56,450 bases of DNA from Alphaproteobacteria bacterium (GTDB lineage Bacteria > Pseudomonadota > Alphaproteobacteria > Rhizobiales > Xanthobacteraceae), in the NCBI GenBank assembly GCA_005884765.1, contig VAZV01000213.1, forward strand, positions 1 through 56,450. The letters run 5' to 3'. The position numbers and the translations under genes are program-made. Shown piece by piece: positions 42,419-51,800 of this stretch (the first letter of the stretch is position 1; the number at the start of each line of letters is the position of its first letter). Under the pieces are notes generated by a model. That model saw nothing but the letters and a program-made list of their open reading frames with translations. It searched no databases and had not been told where the DNA came from.

Positions 42419-44578
42419 ATGGCGAGCGCTTCCGAGCGGCGGACAGTGGTTCGCGCTGCATGCCCACATGATTGCCCAGACACCTGCGCGATGCTGGTGA
42501 CGGTAGAAGATGGACGCGCGGTCGCGGTGCGTGGCGATCCTGAGCACCCCTTCACCCGCGGAGGGCTGTGCGTAAAAGTCAATAACTACGAACGGCGGGT
42601 CTACAGCCCGGATAGAGTGCTTTATCCGCTCAAGCGCTCCGGACTGAAAGGGACCGGGCAGTTCGAGCGCATCAGCTGGGACGAAGCGCTTGAAACGATC
42701 CACAAGCGGTGGACCGCCATCATCAGCCAATATGGGCCAACCGCGATCCTGCCATATAGCTATTTGGGCACCGAGGGCATCCTTAACGGATTGAATGTCG
42801 GCGACGCCTTCTTTAACAGGCTTGGCGCCACCATTAGCGAGCGGACCTTCTGCGATTCGGGCTCATGCACGGCCTATTTCATGACGATAGGTCCCTCTCC
42901 CGGCATGGACCCTGAGAGCTTCACGCATTCGAAATACATCATTCTATGGGCGTGCAATACGATCAGCACCAATTTGCACCACTGGCCGTTTATTGCGGAG
43001 GCGAAGAGAAACGGCGCAAAGCTGGTCGTGATCGATCCAGTCAAAACGCGGACAGCCCGCGAAGCTGACTGGCACATTCCTATCCGACCGGGCACCGACG
43101 CGGCGCTCGCGATGGGTATGATGAATGTTATCATCAGCGAGGATTTGATCGATCGCGAGTACGTGGAAAACTATACTGAAGGCTTCGACGAACTTCGAGA
43201 GCGCGTCCAAGCCTACTCGCCCGAGCGCGTGGCGGAGATCACCGCAATCTCACCCGAGGACATCAGAACTCTCGCTCGAGAATACGCGACCACTCAGCCG
43301 AGCGTGATCCGTATTGGGGTCGCGATAGAACGGCACGCAGGCGGCGGTCAGACAGTGCGCGCTGCCGCATGTCTTCCGGCCCTCGTCGGTGCGTGGCGCC
43401 GAGTTGGTGGCGGCATCTTGCAGCTGCCAATTTGGGCCTTCCCGGTCAAATGGGAAAACCTAATGCGGCCGGATTGGATCACGGCTGGGACGCGCGTGCT
43501 GAATCAGTGGCGCCTCGGCTCGGCGCTCTTGGACGAAGATAAGCTTGATCCGCCCATTAAATCCTTATTCGTCTACAACTCCAATCCTGCGATCGTTGTC
43601 CCCGAACAGGACAAGATTATCCGAGGCCTCGAGAGGGAGGATCTTTTCACGGTGGTGAGCGAGCAGTTCCTCACTGACACGGCCCGGTACGCAGACATTG
43701 TGCTCCCTGCTACCACCCAGTTAGAGCAGTTCGACGTCATGTTCTCCTGGGGGCATCTGTATCTGTCGCTGAACCAAAGGGCGATCGAACCGCTCGGCGA
43801 GGCGGTCCCCAACACGGAGCTGTTCCGGCGACTTGCCCGCACCATGGGCTTCGATGACCGGCAATGGCAACGCAGCGACGAAGAGATGGCGTTGGACGCT
43901 CTGGATTGGACGAGTCCGGCTCTTCAGGGGATAACAATGGATCTTCTGAAGGAGAAAGGATGGGCGCGTCTGAATGTTGGAACACCCGACACGTACGCGC
44001 CGCATGCCGCGGGTAACTTCCTCACGCCATCGGGCAAATGCGAGTTCAAGGCGTCGATGGCGGCAGGCGGCAACTTTGTCCTTCCGTTGTTCCGCCAGGG
44101 CTCAAACGAGTTTCAAGCGGGCGAGCCCGTAGACGCACTACCAATCTATATTCCGCCACGAGAGTCGCCGGCGACCAACGCGCGATTGGCGGCGAAATAC
44201 CCCCTCAACGTGATCTCTCCGAAGAGTCACGCTTTCCTCAATTCCTGCTATGGCAATCTGCCGGCTCAACTGCATCACGCGGGCGAGCAGGTCGCGCTCG
44301 TCAATCCAAAAGATGCAATCGCACGGAACATCGGCGAGGGAAGCGCTGTACGGATCTTTAACGATCGCGGCAGCTTCGAAGCAATTGCGAAGGTAAGCGC
44401 TGAGGTCATGCAAGGTCTTGTTGTCGTACCCTTGGGATATTGGCGCGACCCGAGCCGAGCCAAAGCTACGGTGAACGCTCTCAATCCCAGCGCCTATGCG
44501 GATCTCGGAAGGGCTCCGACATTCTCGGATACGCTAGTCGAAGTAGCGAGCGCCGAGCCAGCAGCCGCTGCCGAGTAA
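42419..44578 (+). CDS. Molybdopterin oxidoreductase, DMSO-reductase family
   Basis: 719 residues from ATG 42419, with GGGAGGAG upstream. The N-terminal 4Fe-4S motif is Cys15, Cys19, Cys23 and Cys51 (AACPHDCPDTCAM, RGGLCVKV). Then the bis-MGD-binding catalytic domain (GQFERISWDEALETIHKRW, ERTFCDSGSCTAYFMTIGPS, WACNTISTNLHHWPFI, VVIDPVKTRTAREADWHIPI) and the C-terminal dinucleotide-binding domain (VISPKSHAFLNSCYGN, GEGSAVRIFNDRGSFEA). No Tat signal is seen, so it is probably cytoplasmic. Electron-transfer subunits are not adjacent, so its partner and substrate are unknown; formate-dehydrogenase-like or thiosulfate-reductase-like members share this build. Confidence 0.9.
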   Translation: MASASERRTVVRAACPHDCPDTCAMLVTVEDGRAVAVRGDPEHPFTRGGLCVKVNNYERRVYSPDRVLYPLKRSGLKGTGQFERISWDEALETIHKRWTAIISQYGPTAILPYSYLGTEGILNGLNVGDAFFNRLGATISERTFCDSGSCTAYFMTIGPSPGMDPESFTHSKYIILWACNTISTNLHHWPFIAEAKRNGAKLVVIDPVKTRTAREADWHIPIRPGTDAALAMGMMNVIISEDLIDREYVENYTEGFDELRERVQAYSPERVAEITAISPEDIRTLAREYATTQPSVIRIGVAIERHAGGGQTVRAAACLPALVGAWRRVGGGILQLPIWAFPVKWENLMRPDWITAGTRVLNQWRLGSALLDEDKLDPPIKSLFVYNSNPAIVVPEQDKIIRGLEREDLFTVVSEQFLTDTARYADIVLPATTQLEQFDVMFSWGHLYLSLNQRAIEPLGEAVPNTELFRRLARTMGFDDRQWQRSDEEMALDALDWTSPALQGITMDLLKEKGWARLNVGTPDTYAPHAAGNFLTPSGKCEFKASMAAGGNFVLPLFRQGSNEFQAGEPVDALPIYIPPRESPATNARLAAKYPLNVISPKSHAFLNSCYGNLPAQLHHAGEQVALVNPKDAIARNIGEGSAVRIFNDRGSFEAIAKVSAEVMQGLVVVPLGYWRDPSRAKATVNALNPSAYADLGRAPTFSDTLVEVASAEPAAAAE

Positions 44579-44816
44579 TTCGACGTCTGCCACGGTGGCG
44601 ACCTCGCATAGAAGGAGAAAGAGCCGCGGGTTACGGCGCAACGGGAAGACTGTCTCCTCAAGATTGTGCGCGACCAAGAACCGCTTGCGCAATCGGCTAC
44701 GACGCTCCTATAGCGGACGCGTCACGCCGCCGACGAACTCGTCGACCTCACTTACTTGACCCGAGGCGACCATCTCAGCGGTCTTTCGATCGTTACGTCT
44801 AGGCGGCTTCCGCTAG

Positions 44817-45410
44817 CTAATGGACGACGTCAAGTTTGACCTTTGCAATACCCCCTCTAACCATTCCTAGCGTTTTGGCTGCAGAATACGAGACGTCGAC
44901 AACTCGTCCGGGAACGAATGGACCGCGGTCATTGACCCGCACTGTGACGGACCGCCCAGTAGCGACGTTTGTCACGTGCAACCGAGTGCCGAATGGCAAC
45001 GTACGATGAGCGGCGGTCAATTCGTGGGTATCAAACCTTTCACCGTTCGCTGTCACCGTTCCTTCTGTGTAGAAGCTGGCAACTCCATGCGACGCAACCT
45101 GTGTCTCTGCTGCATTTTTGTGCGAAGCGAACGGAGTATGCTTTCTCGTGAAAGCCACACGCCTATTCGTCACGAACGATGTTGTTCGATTCTGTTCCAG
45201 CGATGCCTGTCGACTGGCAGGAAGAAATTCAGATTTTTTGGTGACCACAGAGGACTGAGCGCAGGCCGCAAGCGAAGCCGCGACTAGTGCGACAGCAAAC
45301 CATTGAATGACATTCCGAACGCCAGCGGCCGAGACCAAAGGCGCGTTAAGATGAATGCGCTTTGCTCTAATGTCGACGTACGAAGTTCTGACACCGCTGA
45401 TGGAAGACAT
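44817..45410 (-). CDS. rlpA: RlpA-family septal lytic transglycosylase/lipoprotein
   Basis: 197 residues from ATG 45410, chosen because the upstream in-frame start adds nothing recognisable. A hydrophobic segment with lipobox (VALVAASLAACAQ) marks a lipoprotein. The C-terminal double-psi beta-barrel is clear: GVASFYTEGTVTANGERFDT, HELTAAHRTLPFGTRLHV, TNVATGRSVTVRVNDRGPFV, RVVDVSYSAAKTLGMV. RlpA proteins cut denuded glycan strands at the septum; there is no SPOR domain here. It faces the periplasm. Confidence 0.88.
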   Translation of the reverse strand: MSSISGVRTSYVDIRAKRIHLNAPLVSAAGVRNVIQWFAVALVAASLAACAQSSVVTKKSEFLPASRQASLEQNRTTSFVTNRRVAFTRKHTPFASHKNAAETQVASHGVASFYTEGTVTANGERFDTHELTAAHRTLPFGTRLHVTNVATGRSVTVRVNDRGPFVPGRVVDVSYSAAKTLGMVRGGIAKVKLDVVH

Positions 45411-45481
45411 GTTGTACCCCCAGCCCACCGAAATCCGACAGGTAACAAGGGCGGAACGCAATACGGCGGCACCATGGGCAG

Positions 45482-45664
45482 ATGAAAAAGCTGGGTATCA
45501 ATCGCACAACTCGTCTTAGTGTGGTCATTCGGTCACTACCCGCCGGGAAAGACACCAATCTGCCGGCGCTTGTCTCGATTTTGCCGCACTTTGCCATCTC
45601 GATGTTGCTGACTTTTGGCGGTTCCTTTGCAGAACACGCGGTTCTCCAAGGCGTCGGGGATTAG
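45482..45664 (+). CDS. Short hypothetical protein (60 aa), doubtful
   Basis: ATG 45482 opens MKKLGINRTTRLSVVIRSLP and ends just before the next ATG, with TAG 45662-45664 directly followed by ATG 45665. A hydrophobic stretch ILPHFAISMLLTFGGSF suggests a membrane segment. No ribosome binding site is visible and I know no relatives. The exact abutment with the DUF2778 gene is the main support. Confidence 0.3.
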   Translation: MKKLGINRTTRLSVVIRSLPAGKDTNLPALVSILPHFAISMLLTFGGSFAEHAVLQGVGD

Positions 45665-46645
45665 ATGACCTACGTCACAGCGACAGCTGACAAGGTTCCA
45701 TCGGGTCACGGCATTTCAATCTCCGGCACGGTTGCATTGGTCATGGTCGCATTGGCATCGGGTGCGGCGGCCTGGACCGCCTATCCGGTTACGTGGATTT
45801 CAGATTCCGCTTCCTCCGAAGACATCAACACGTCATCGTTCGATGACCGGTTCGCCGCAGATTCCGGGTCCAATTTGCTTCCGACGTACTTCCCGTTACC
45901 CGTTGTTCAATCATTGCCTTCAGAACTCGAGATCAAATTTCAACAAGCGAAAGACCAGCTCGCGCAGAAACTGCAGTTTCAAGAGCGGCGGGTAGCCCTT
46001 GTGGAGGAACCCACGCCGTCAAGCGTCGCTGCCGTTCCCGTTCCCAGGCCTCGTCCCGTTGAGGCGAACCTCGAGTTGCGGGATAGCCCTCTTACTGCTC
46101 AACCGGACCATCGCACGCTGCTGCAGAGGCTTTCCGATCTGCTCCCGGCCCGTGTTACGCTTGCGCCTCTATCTCCCGATGGTGGGCTCCTTCGCGACGG
46201 GCCAGATCTCACGTCTCTTGGCTACGACAATCTCACCGCCGTCTATGACATCTCGGCGCGCACTGTTTACATGCCAAACGGATTGAAGCTCGAGGCGCAT
46301 TCAGGATTGGGCAGTTTAATGGACGATCCAGGACACGTGAGCGAGCGAAATGTTGGAGCGACGCCGCCAAATGTCTATGAGTTGAAACCGCGGGAGCGAC
46401 TGTTTCACGGTGTCCAAGCGCTCCGTATGATTCCCATTGGTGGCACCGATATGCTCGGGCGGTCCGGGTTGCTCGCGCACAGCTATATGCTCGGGGCGAA
46501 CGGCGATTCTAACGGCTGCGTGTCGATCAAGAACTACGAAAATTTTCTGAGAGCCTTTAACAACGGTGAGATCAAGCGCCTCGTCGTAGTGGCGAGCCTC
46601 GGTGACAGCATGTCAGCTGCGCGACGATCAGTTTCACAATCATGA
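45665..46645 (+). CDS. DUF2778 protein, L,D-transpeptidase-like
   Basis: 326 residues from ATG 45665. One N-terminal membrane helix (TVALVMVALASGAAAWTAY), a long Pro/Glu-rich linker (to about 190), and a C-terminal DUF2778 domain: AVYDISARTVYMPNGLKLEA, HSGLG, YELKPRERLFHGVQALRMIP and HSYMLGANGDSNGCVSIKN with His272 and Cys285 in L,D-transpeptidase-like arrangement. It likely modifies peptidoglycan in the periplasm of this polar-growing group. Divergent from rlpA. Confidence 0.85.
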   Translation: MTYVTATADKVPSGHGISISGTVALVMVALASGAAAWTAYPVTWISDSASSEDINTSSFDDRFAADSGSNLLPTYFPLPVVQSLPSELEIKFQQAKDQLAQKLQFQERRVALVEEPTPSSVAAVPVPRPRPVEANLELRDSPLTAQPDHRTLLQRLSDLLPARVTLAPLSPDGGLLRDGPDLTSLGYDNLTAVYDISARTVYMPNGLKLEAHSGLGSLMDDPGHVSERNVGATPPNVYELKPRERLFHGVQALRMIPIGGTDMLGRSGLLAHSYMLGANGDSNGCVSIKNYENFLRAFNNGEIKRLVVVASLGDSMSAARRSVSQS

Positions 46646-46729
46646 CGCTGGAACTGTTGCCTTCCAAAAGCATGAACGATGGCGAAGAATTGGGATTGAC
46701 ATTAGCCGTGCTCGCTGCACAACCGAGGC

Positions 46730-46987
46730 ATGAGCGAGCCATCAAATTCTCACACACCGCTGAAAGCGACATTCAAAGTCAAATTGAATGGCGAGACGGT
46801 TTACATTGGTACAGTTGGCCAAGCTTATCGATTCATAACGAATCTCAGCTCAGTTGAGTGGATGGAGTTTAGGTCGCTGCATGGCGATGCCGTAAGTTCG
46901 CTTCAAAGTGCCGCTGAAAATGCGATGTTGACCGTGCAGGCGACGGACGCGTTACGCGCGCTATTTGTTCGCGCCCGTCTTCTTTGA
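46730..46987 (+). CDS. Small DUF982-like protein
   Basis: 85 residues from ATG 46730. TFKVKLNGETVYIGTVGQAY gives a beta hairpin, then RFITNLSSVEWMEFRSLHGD and LQSAAENAMLTVQATDALRA form helices. This pattern (beta strand, Y-x-x-I/L-T-N, W-P/M-x-x-R-x-x-x-x-x-A, A-x-x-A/F) matches the many short DUF982 proteins of Rhizobiales. Cytoplasmic; function unknown. Confidence 0.6.
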   Translation: MSEPSNSHTPLKATFKVKLNGETVYIGTVGQAYRFITNLSSVEWMEFRSLHGDAVSSLQSAAENAMLTVQATDALRALFVRARLL

Positions 46988-46990
46988 ACA

Positions 46991-47278
46991 CAGAAAGCCC
47001 CAAGCGGCATGCTTGGGACAGCGCGACTCCTGGGCCAGACGACGAGCGCGGCCCTGGTCTCGCTCTTTCTGGCTCGCTATCCCCTGGAGGGTACCCGGAT
47101 CTCGCTCCTGGCTGGCGTTGGCTTCGCCTTGCTCGGCGGGGCACTTAGCATGCTGAGATTGTCGCCGGCTGGCGCAAGGATCTACTCCCAACATTCTGCG
47201 ATGATCCGAGCCGCGGCTGGGGCTGCGGGGCTTCGAAGAGGATTGGAAGAACGACTGAGGAGCAGCGGCGGGCCATAG
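46991..47278 (+). pseudogene. C-terminal fragment of an MFS transporter
   Basis: From about 46991 the sequence reads APSGMLGTARLLGQTTSAAL, VSLFLARYPLEGTRISLLAG and VGFALLGGALSMLRLSP, the last two membrane helices of a DHA2/EmrB-type major facilitator. The rest of the transporter is absent and the frame then runs into unrelated Arg/Ala-rich sequence to 47278. An internal ATG at 47009 exists, but a functional protein is unlikely. Confidence 0.65.
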
Positions 47279-47385
47279 CAGAGGCGAATAGCCCGGGTTG
47301 GCAGCTGGCTTTACGCGATCTTCTCGCCCAGACGACGCTCCAAGCAGGCCGCTGGACCGTATGGTATAGGTCGAATGTATCCCGC

Positions 47386-47821
47386 TTGAGATGGACCCAT
47401 ATTGTGCTCAATGAATTGAACGACGCGAGCCCTTCCGGATCGGGTTCGGCAGCCCGGAGGGGGCGCTCACCAGCCTTTGTTGCGCTTTCATCCCTAGCAA
47501 TCGTTTTGTTGGTGGTATTGGGCGTTTACGAAACCATTCCTGCGAAGCCGTACGAAGCGACTGCACCACCGCCACCAGATCCGATCGCTCAGGCGATTCA
47601 TGACCTGCAGACGTCGCAGCGACAAGCCGTCGACCAGCTAAAAGCTGTCCAAGAAACGGTCTCATCCGATCGGGCTGAAGTGAAGCGATTGTTCGACGAG
47701 CTTCACCGCGCTGAACGCCAAACTCGATGCGCTCCAACAATCCTTCGCCAGTGCTCAGCAGCAGCCCTCTGCAGCTGTTCAGCCGACAGAACCGGCAAGG
47801 CCGAAGCGCTGGAGCCGATAA
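47386..47821 (+). pseudogene. Membrane-anchored coiled-coil protein, frameshifted near its end
   Basis: From ATG 47386 (MRWTHIVLNELNDASPSGSG) one membrane helix (LSSLAIVLLVVLGVYETIPA) leads into a periplasmic coiled coil (IAQAIHDLQTSQRQAVDQLK, AVQETVSSDRAEVKRLFDEL). One extra C at about 47704 then breaks the frame; removing it gives TALNAKLDALQQSFASAQQQ, a Pro-rich stretch and KRWSR with TAA at 47821. Without the correction the frame runs to 47997 with unrelated sequence. Conserved in kind with Bradyrhizobium hypothetical proteins. Confidence 0.6.
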
Positions 47822-48687
47822 CTCCTCTTGCCTACCGGCGGCCTTCCAAAAAAAGCCCGTTCGTGCGGGGAGCTGCGGACGGGAAGAAGTTACTGAGCAA
47901 CCTGACGGCTTGTTACCGCCAAAGCGGATTTATCTTACCTGAGACCCACCGTTTGTTCTGTCACAAGTGGACTTTGTCCAGTCGTCGTTTGGCTTAGAAC
48001 ACTGCGGAGCATGGTCGCTATCGGGGCATAGCGGACATCGAGTAGGACGCACCGCAATCTCGATTTATGAGAACGCGTCTTAGCACGATGAGAACGGTGT
48101 CACGGCTCATCGCTAAAGTTTAGGCCGATAGTTTGAGACTGTTATTGCCCTTAGGAGACGGTCGCGGATGATTTTCACTCTTTCTGATCGCAAGATTGAT
48201 GGCGAGCGACTGATGCCCCCAAGGACCTAAAGGCGAAAAGCGCCACGCCGACGTGATCGGCGCCGTCGACGCACATGATCAGGCTGACCGAGACGCGGGA
48301 GATCACGCCCGCTCATTCGGAAACGTTTCGGTCGCCCCGGCGTGCGTTCGCTTCCCCGTCGCCGTCCAAATGAGACATACCACGTACCTTGGGACTTATT
48401 AGCCATAAGACCCTCGCGGGCTCACTCCTTCAGCGAACGATTCTGTACTTTTGGGGCGCCTTCCGTTGCGGCTCCGTGCGCTATTGATGGTGTTGGCCCG
48501 CCACGAGATTCACTACTATCGTAAGCGCCTCGACCGCAGTCTGCATTGGGAAGCGCTGGTTGTTTTTCCGTAGCTCGGTTGTGTAGGCGCCGGCATCCAG
48601 CAGGTAACCAAAATTCGACCGGCCGGGCAGCAGGATTCGTTCGTCAAAACGGCGCGACCGGGACCTCAGCCGACTCCTTTGCTGAAG
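47822..48687. other. Long intergenic stretch without a supported gene
   Basis: About 870 bases with lower and patchy GC. Frames are short and lack start signals. Nothing resembling a known RNA, repeat or gene was recognised; degraded coding sequence is possible. Confidence 0.4.
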
Positions 48688-49065
48688 TTATGAGCTCGCA
48701 CCCGGGGATGTGGACTGTGAAGGATAATGCTTGCCGATCGGAAGACGGAGTCGTGCCGCGCGCCGATCGCGTTCCATTTTTTGAAATTCAATCTCTTTGC
48801 GTTCAAATTTGGCAAGCTCATCATGGACTGTCAGTGCTCGCGAGGCGCTTTTCCTACAACTCGAGACCCGGCCGACATAAGGAGGATGGATTTCCGGCGA
48901 GTCGTTCGCCAGGCTGTCCATCGCCGATTTCTCTTCGTTTAGGCGCCTCTCAATGAATTGGCGCTCGAGCTCTGACAGCTCGGTCCTAAGCAGTCGATGA
49001 TAACGGTTAATATTGTTGCGGTATGTGCGCAGACGGGCAAATTTCTCGTCGATCATAATCGTCAT
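48688..49065 (-). CDS. Small helical protein of unknown function
   Basis: 125 residues from ATG 49065. MTIMIDEKFARLRTYRNNIN, then RYHRLLRTELSELERQFIER and RLNEEKSAMDSLAN make a strongly helical N-terminal half of a type seen in several Bradyrhizobium hypothetical proteins. The second half (from about 60) is Arg/Ser/Lys-rich and less convincing; a frame break after the Ser-Leu-Ala-Asn segment cannot be excluded. No domain. Similar in style to the gene at 49163-49366. Confidence 0.55.
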   Translation of the reverse strand: MTIMIDEKFARLRTYRNNINRYHRLLRTELSELERQFIERRLNEEKSAMDSLANDSPEIHPPYVGRVSSCRKSASRALTVHDELAKFERKEIEFQKMERDRRAARLRLPIGKHYPSQSTSPGASS

Positions 49066-49162
49066 CCCCCTGAAGGGTCGTATGCGTCCGTTGGCTAAAC
49101 GGCGAACTAGCTGCCGAAAGAATAAAAAGGCGGGCGATTCAAGACGAAATCAGGCCGCCAGC

Positions 49163-49366
49163 TCAGGCGGCCTTCACCATGTGTCTTATCTGTCTTATCC
49201 TTTTTCGAAGGCTTGTCCGCTGCGATTTACGGGCGAACAGTTCCGCTTGCCTGACCCGGTCGCGCAATCTGTTCAATTCGGATAACCGACGATTGAGGTT
49301 GGCTGCGTTGCGAGAGAGGAGTGCAAGGCGCGCGGCGGCATCAAAGCGCTGCTGAAAGGTACTCAT
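49163..49366 (-). CDS. Small helical Arg-rich protein
   Basis: 67 residues from ATG 49366. MSTFQQRFDAAARLALLSRN, then LNRRLSELNRLRDRVRQAEL and an Arg/Lys-rich end is entirely helical with heptad-like Leu spacing. Together with the preceding gene it forms a small group of helical proteins on one strand. Function not recognised. Confidence 0.55.
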   Translation of the reverse strand: MSTFQQRFDAAARLALLSRNAANLNRRLSELNRLRDRVRQAELFARKSQRTSLRKRIRQIRHMVKAA

Positions 49367-49452
49367 TTGAAACCCAACTAACTTAAAAATGGACGCTACA
49401 AGTACAGGGCAAAAATTATCTTAGATGTATGTCACGAGGGTGAACTGAAGGC

Positions 49453-49692
49453 TCAAATTAGTCCACCATTGGCTCTCCCCGTAGAACCACGGGCTTTCTG
49501 GTTTTCTCCTTTAACCAATCGAAGTTCGGCCCAGACGTCCGCGCCCTTCTTACCGCACGCCTCGCACCTGAACAGAGCCTCCAGATCAGACAGCCGGACG
49601 TGATCGGGCCATTGCTCTGCGCTGATCGCGATCGAGTGGCTGCAATGATAATCCGCGCAATAGACGAGGATGCAGCGGCTTGAGCGACACAT
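49453..49692 (-). CDS. Small zinc-binding-type protein
   Basis: 79 residues from ATG 49692; ATG 49716 would add eight residues. MCRSSRCILVYCADYHCSHS, then IAISAEQWPDHVRLSDLEAL and FRCEACGKKGADVW: Cys pairs at C-A-D-Y-H-C and C-E-A-C suggest a zinc ribbon. Short proteins of this kind are frequent in Bradyrhizobium. Function unknown. Confidence 0.65.
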   Translation of the reverse strand: MCRSSRCILVYCADYHCSHSIAISAEQWPDHVRLSDLEALFRCEACGKKGADVWAELRLVKGENQKARGSTGRANGGLI

Positions 49693-49716
49693 ACTCTCCG
49701 CCGCCGCAGCCAACAC

Positions 49717-50230
49717 GCCAGTGGTACACAGGACCTCGCAGAGTGGGACTAGAGTCTGACTCTCTCAAGGTTAGGCCGACCGCAATAGTTGTTGAACTCA
49801 AACTTAAACTGGCGTTTGAGATCGAATGGGGGAGCCGCAGGGGAGCCGGGCGGTTACCGGCCGTACAGTCGCATTCGGCGCCCAAAATTGAACGCCGAAT
49901 GACAGTCCCTTCCGCTGTCCCAAGGTCCGTTATTGGATGAACAGCGGAAAACATTTGCTCGTAGTGAGTTCTTCGCCTTTTGACCCAAAGGCGACCAAGG
50001 CCTCGTTTGTCGTTAACTCGTGGCTTGGTGGATTCGCACTCGTCCGCCGAATCGGCTGCGACCATTACGGTCAGCTACGTTGACCGAACCGCGCGATCGA
50101 TTCGGAGGCGCAGATACGTAGCGTTCTCTCATCGACAAGGTCTGACTAGGGGTATTTAATATTGGACGAGGGACCCGAAAGAGATCCCTAATCAAACAGG
50201 CACATTCATTGGTTCATAGGGAGAATCGAG
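49717..50230. other. Intergenic region upstream of the binding-protein gene
   Basis: About 510 bases, including the dispersed repeat at 49940-49989. No gene is supported. The segment just before 50231 (about 50150-50225) should hold the promoter of the binding-protein gene; GGGAGAATCGAG precedes its ATG. Confidence 0.45.
49940..49989 (+). repeat. Dispersed repeat, left of the binding-protein gene
   Basis: ACAGCGGAAAACATTTGCTC, then GTAGTGAGTTCTTC and, after a short variable part, TTTTGACCCAAA. The same segment, with few changes, occurs in the same orientation at 51562-51620. Confidence 0.75.
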
Positions 50231-51460
50231 ATGTCCTTCGTCGCGCGACGATTGGCGGCTTTTTCGACCGCCTTTATTTTGCTTACTATCACTGCAAGCA
50301 GCGCAATTGCCCAGAAGAAGTACGATACCGGCGCAACCGATACCGAAATCAAGATCGGCAATATCATGCCCTATAGCGGGCCGGCATCGGCTTACGGCGT
50401 CATCGGCAGAACCGAGGCCGCCTATTTCCGCAAGATCAACGACGAAGGCGGGATCAATGGTCGTAAGATCAATTTCATTTCGTATGACGATGCATACAGT
50501 CCGCCGAAAGCAGTCGAACAGGCACGCAAGCTCGTCGAAGACGACGAGGTACTGTTGATCTTTCAATCATTGGGCTCGGCCAACAACAGCGCCATACAAA
50601 AGTACATGAACACCAAAAAGGTGCCGCAGCTATTCGTCGCGACCGGCTCGGCGAAATGGAACGATCCGACGAACTTTCCTTGGACTATGGGCTGGCAGCC
50701 CAACTTCCAGGACGAGGCGCGAATTTACGCAAAGTATATTTTGAAGGAAAAGCCGGACGCGAAGATTGTTGTCCTCTACCAGAACGACGACTTCGGGAAA
50801 GATTATCTCAAAGGCCTAAAGGACGGCCTCGGCAACAAGGCTTCGTCGATGATCCTCGCCGAGGATGCCTATGAGCCAGTCGAACCAAGCATCGACTCGC
50901 ATATCGTCAAGATGAAATCGCTGAATGCCGACGTTTTCATTGATGTCACCACGCCGAAATTCGCGGCGCAAGCCATCAGGAAGGCGGCCGAAATTGGCTG
51001 GAGGCCGCTGCACTTCCTCGCCAATGTCTCCTCCTCGGTCGGCGGAGCCATAAAGCCCGCCGGATTTGACGCCTCACAAGGGATCATTTCCTCGGTCTAT
51101 CTCAAGGATCCGTCCGATCCATATTGGAAGAACGACCCTGGACTAAAGGCCTGGAACCAGTTCCTCGACAAATACTACCCGGATGCCAATCGTATCGACG
51201 GTGCGATCATGTACGCGTACGCGGTCGCTCAAACGCTGGTGCATGTACTGACCGCCTGCGGCGACAATCTCACGCGCGAGAATGTGATGAAGCAGGCCGT
51301 GAGCATCAAGGACCTCGAGGTGGACGGCCTGTTGCCCGGCGTCAAAATCAACACCTCCGCCACCGACTTTGCCCCGATTTCACAGGTGCGGCTAGAGCGG
51401 TTCAAGGGCGAAACCTGGGAGAGGTTCGGCGACATCATTAGCAGTGATGTCGGCGACTAA
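50231..51460 (+). CDS. Branched-chain amino-acid-type ABC substrate-binding protein
   Basis: 409 residues from ATG 50231, with GGGAG upstream. Signal peptide 1-27 (FILLTITASSAIAQKK). Type I periplasmic binding fold of the LivJ/K family: TEIKIGNIMPYSGPASAYGV, INDEGGINGRKINFISYDDA, PPKAVEQARKLVEDDEVLLI, DAKIVVLYQNDDFGKDYLKG. No permease or ATPase genes follow, so it is an orphan that may work with a distant transporter or act as a sensor input. Ligand unknown. Short direct repeats flank it. Confidence 0.92.
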   Translation: MSFVARRLAAFSTAFILLTITASSAIAQKKYDTGATDTEIKIGNIMPYSGPASAYGVIGRTEAAYFRKINDEGGINGRKINFISYDDAYSPPKAVEQARKLVEDDEVLLIFQSLGSANNSAIQKYMNTKKVPQLFVATGSAKWNDPTNFPWTMGWQPNFQDEARIYAKYILKEKPDAKIVVLYQNDDFGKDYLKGLKDGLGNKASSMILAEDAYEPVEPSIDSHIVKMKSLNADVFIDVTTPKFAAQAIRKAAEIGWRPLHFLANVSSSVGGAIKPAGFDASQGIISSVYLKDPSDPYWKNDPGLKAWNQFLDKYYPDANRIDGAIMYAYAVAQTLVHVLTACGDNLTRENVMKQAVSIKDLEVDGLLPGVKINTSATDFAPISQVRLERFKGETWERFGDIISSDVGD

Positions 51461-51561
51461 CTGGGCTTGGCACGTGCATCAACGTTGAGCGCCGTCCGAT
51501 GACGGCTTATGGCACGTTTGCGACATGCCGACCGCATCGCGCGACGCCCGAATTTGTGGGT

Positions 51562-51620
51562 ACAGCGGAAGACATTTGCTCGTACTGAGTTCTTCTCAGT
51601 TTGACCCAAACCCGACATTG
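51562..51620 (+). repeat. Dispersed repeat, right of the binding-protein gene
   Basis: ACAGCGGAAGACATTTGCTC, GTACTGAGTTCTTC and TTTGACCCAAA match 49940-49989. On the minus strand it gives the familiar spurious Bradyrhizobium peptide MSGLGQTEKNSVRANVFR. The interval 51461-51800 around it holds no gene. Confidence 0.75.
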
Positions 51621-51800
51621 CCGCCGCGGATATCGAGCTGCCATGCGGCCGCGCGCCGTGGCCGTAGAAACTTCGACGCCAGGCAATTCGAGCTTGATCA
51701 TTTTCATCCGGAAGCATGTTCCAAGGCGACGACGTCGGATAAGATCATTGCCGGGTCGGGCGAACTCGGCCCTCGCAAAAACGGTCCCGGGAGGAGCGTC

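Noticed and set aside
48342..48956. Plus-strand frames in and after the 47.8-48.7 kb gap
   Set aside because: No ribosome binding sites, biased Arg/Ser/Cys composition, and the second overlaps a more convincing minus-strand helical protein.
51457..51717. Minus-strand frame MSGLGQTEKNSVRANVFR
   Set aside because: Belongs to a dispersed intergenic repeat of Bradyrhizobium that yields many spurious annotations.
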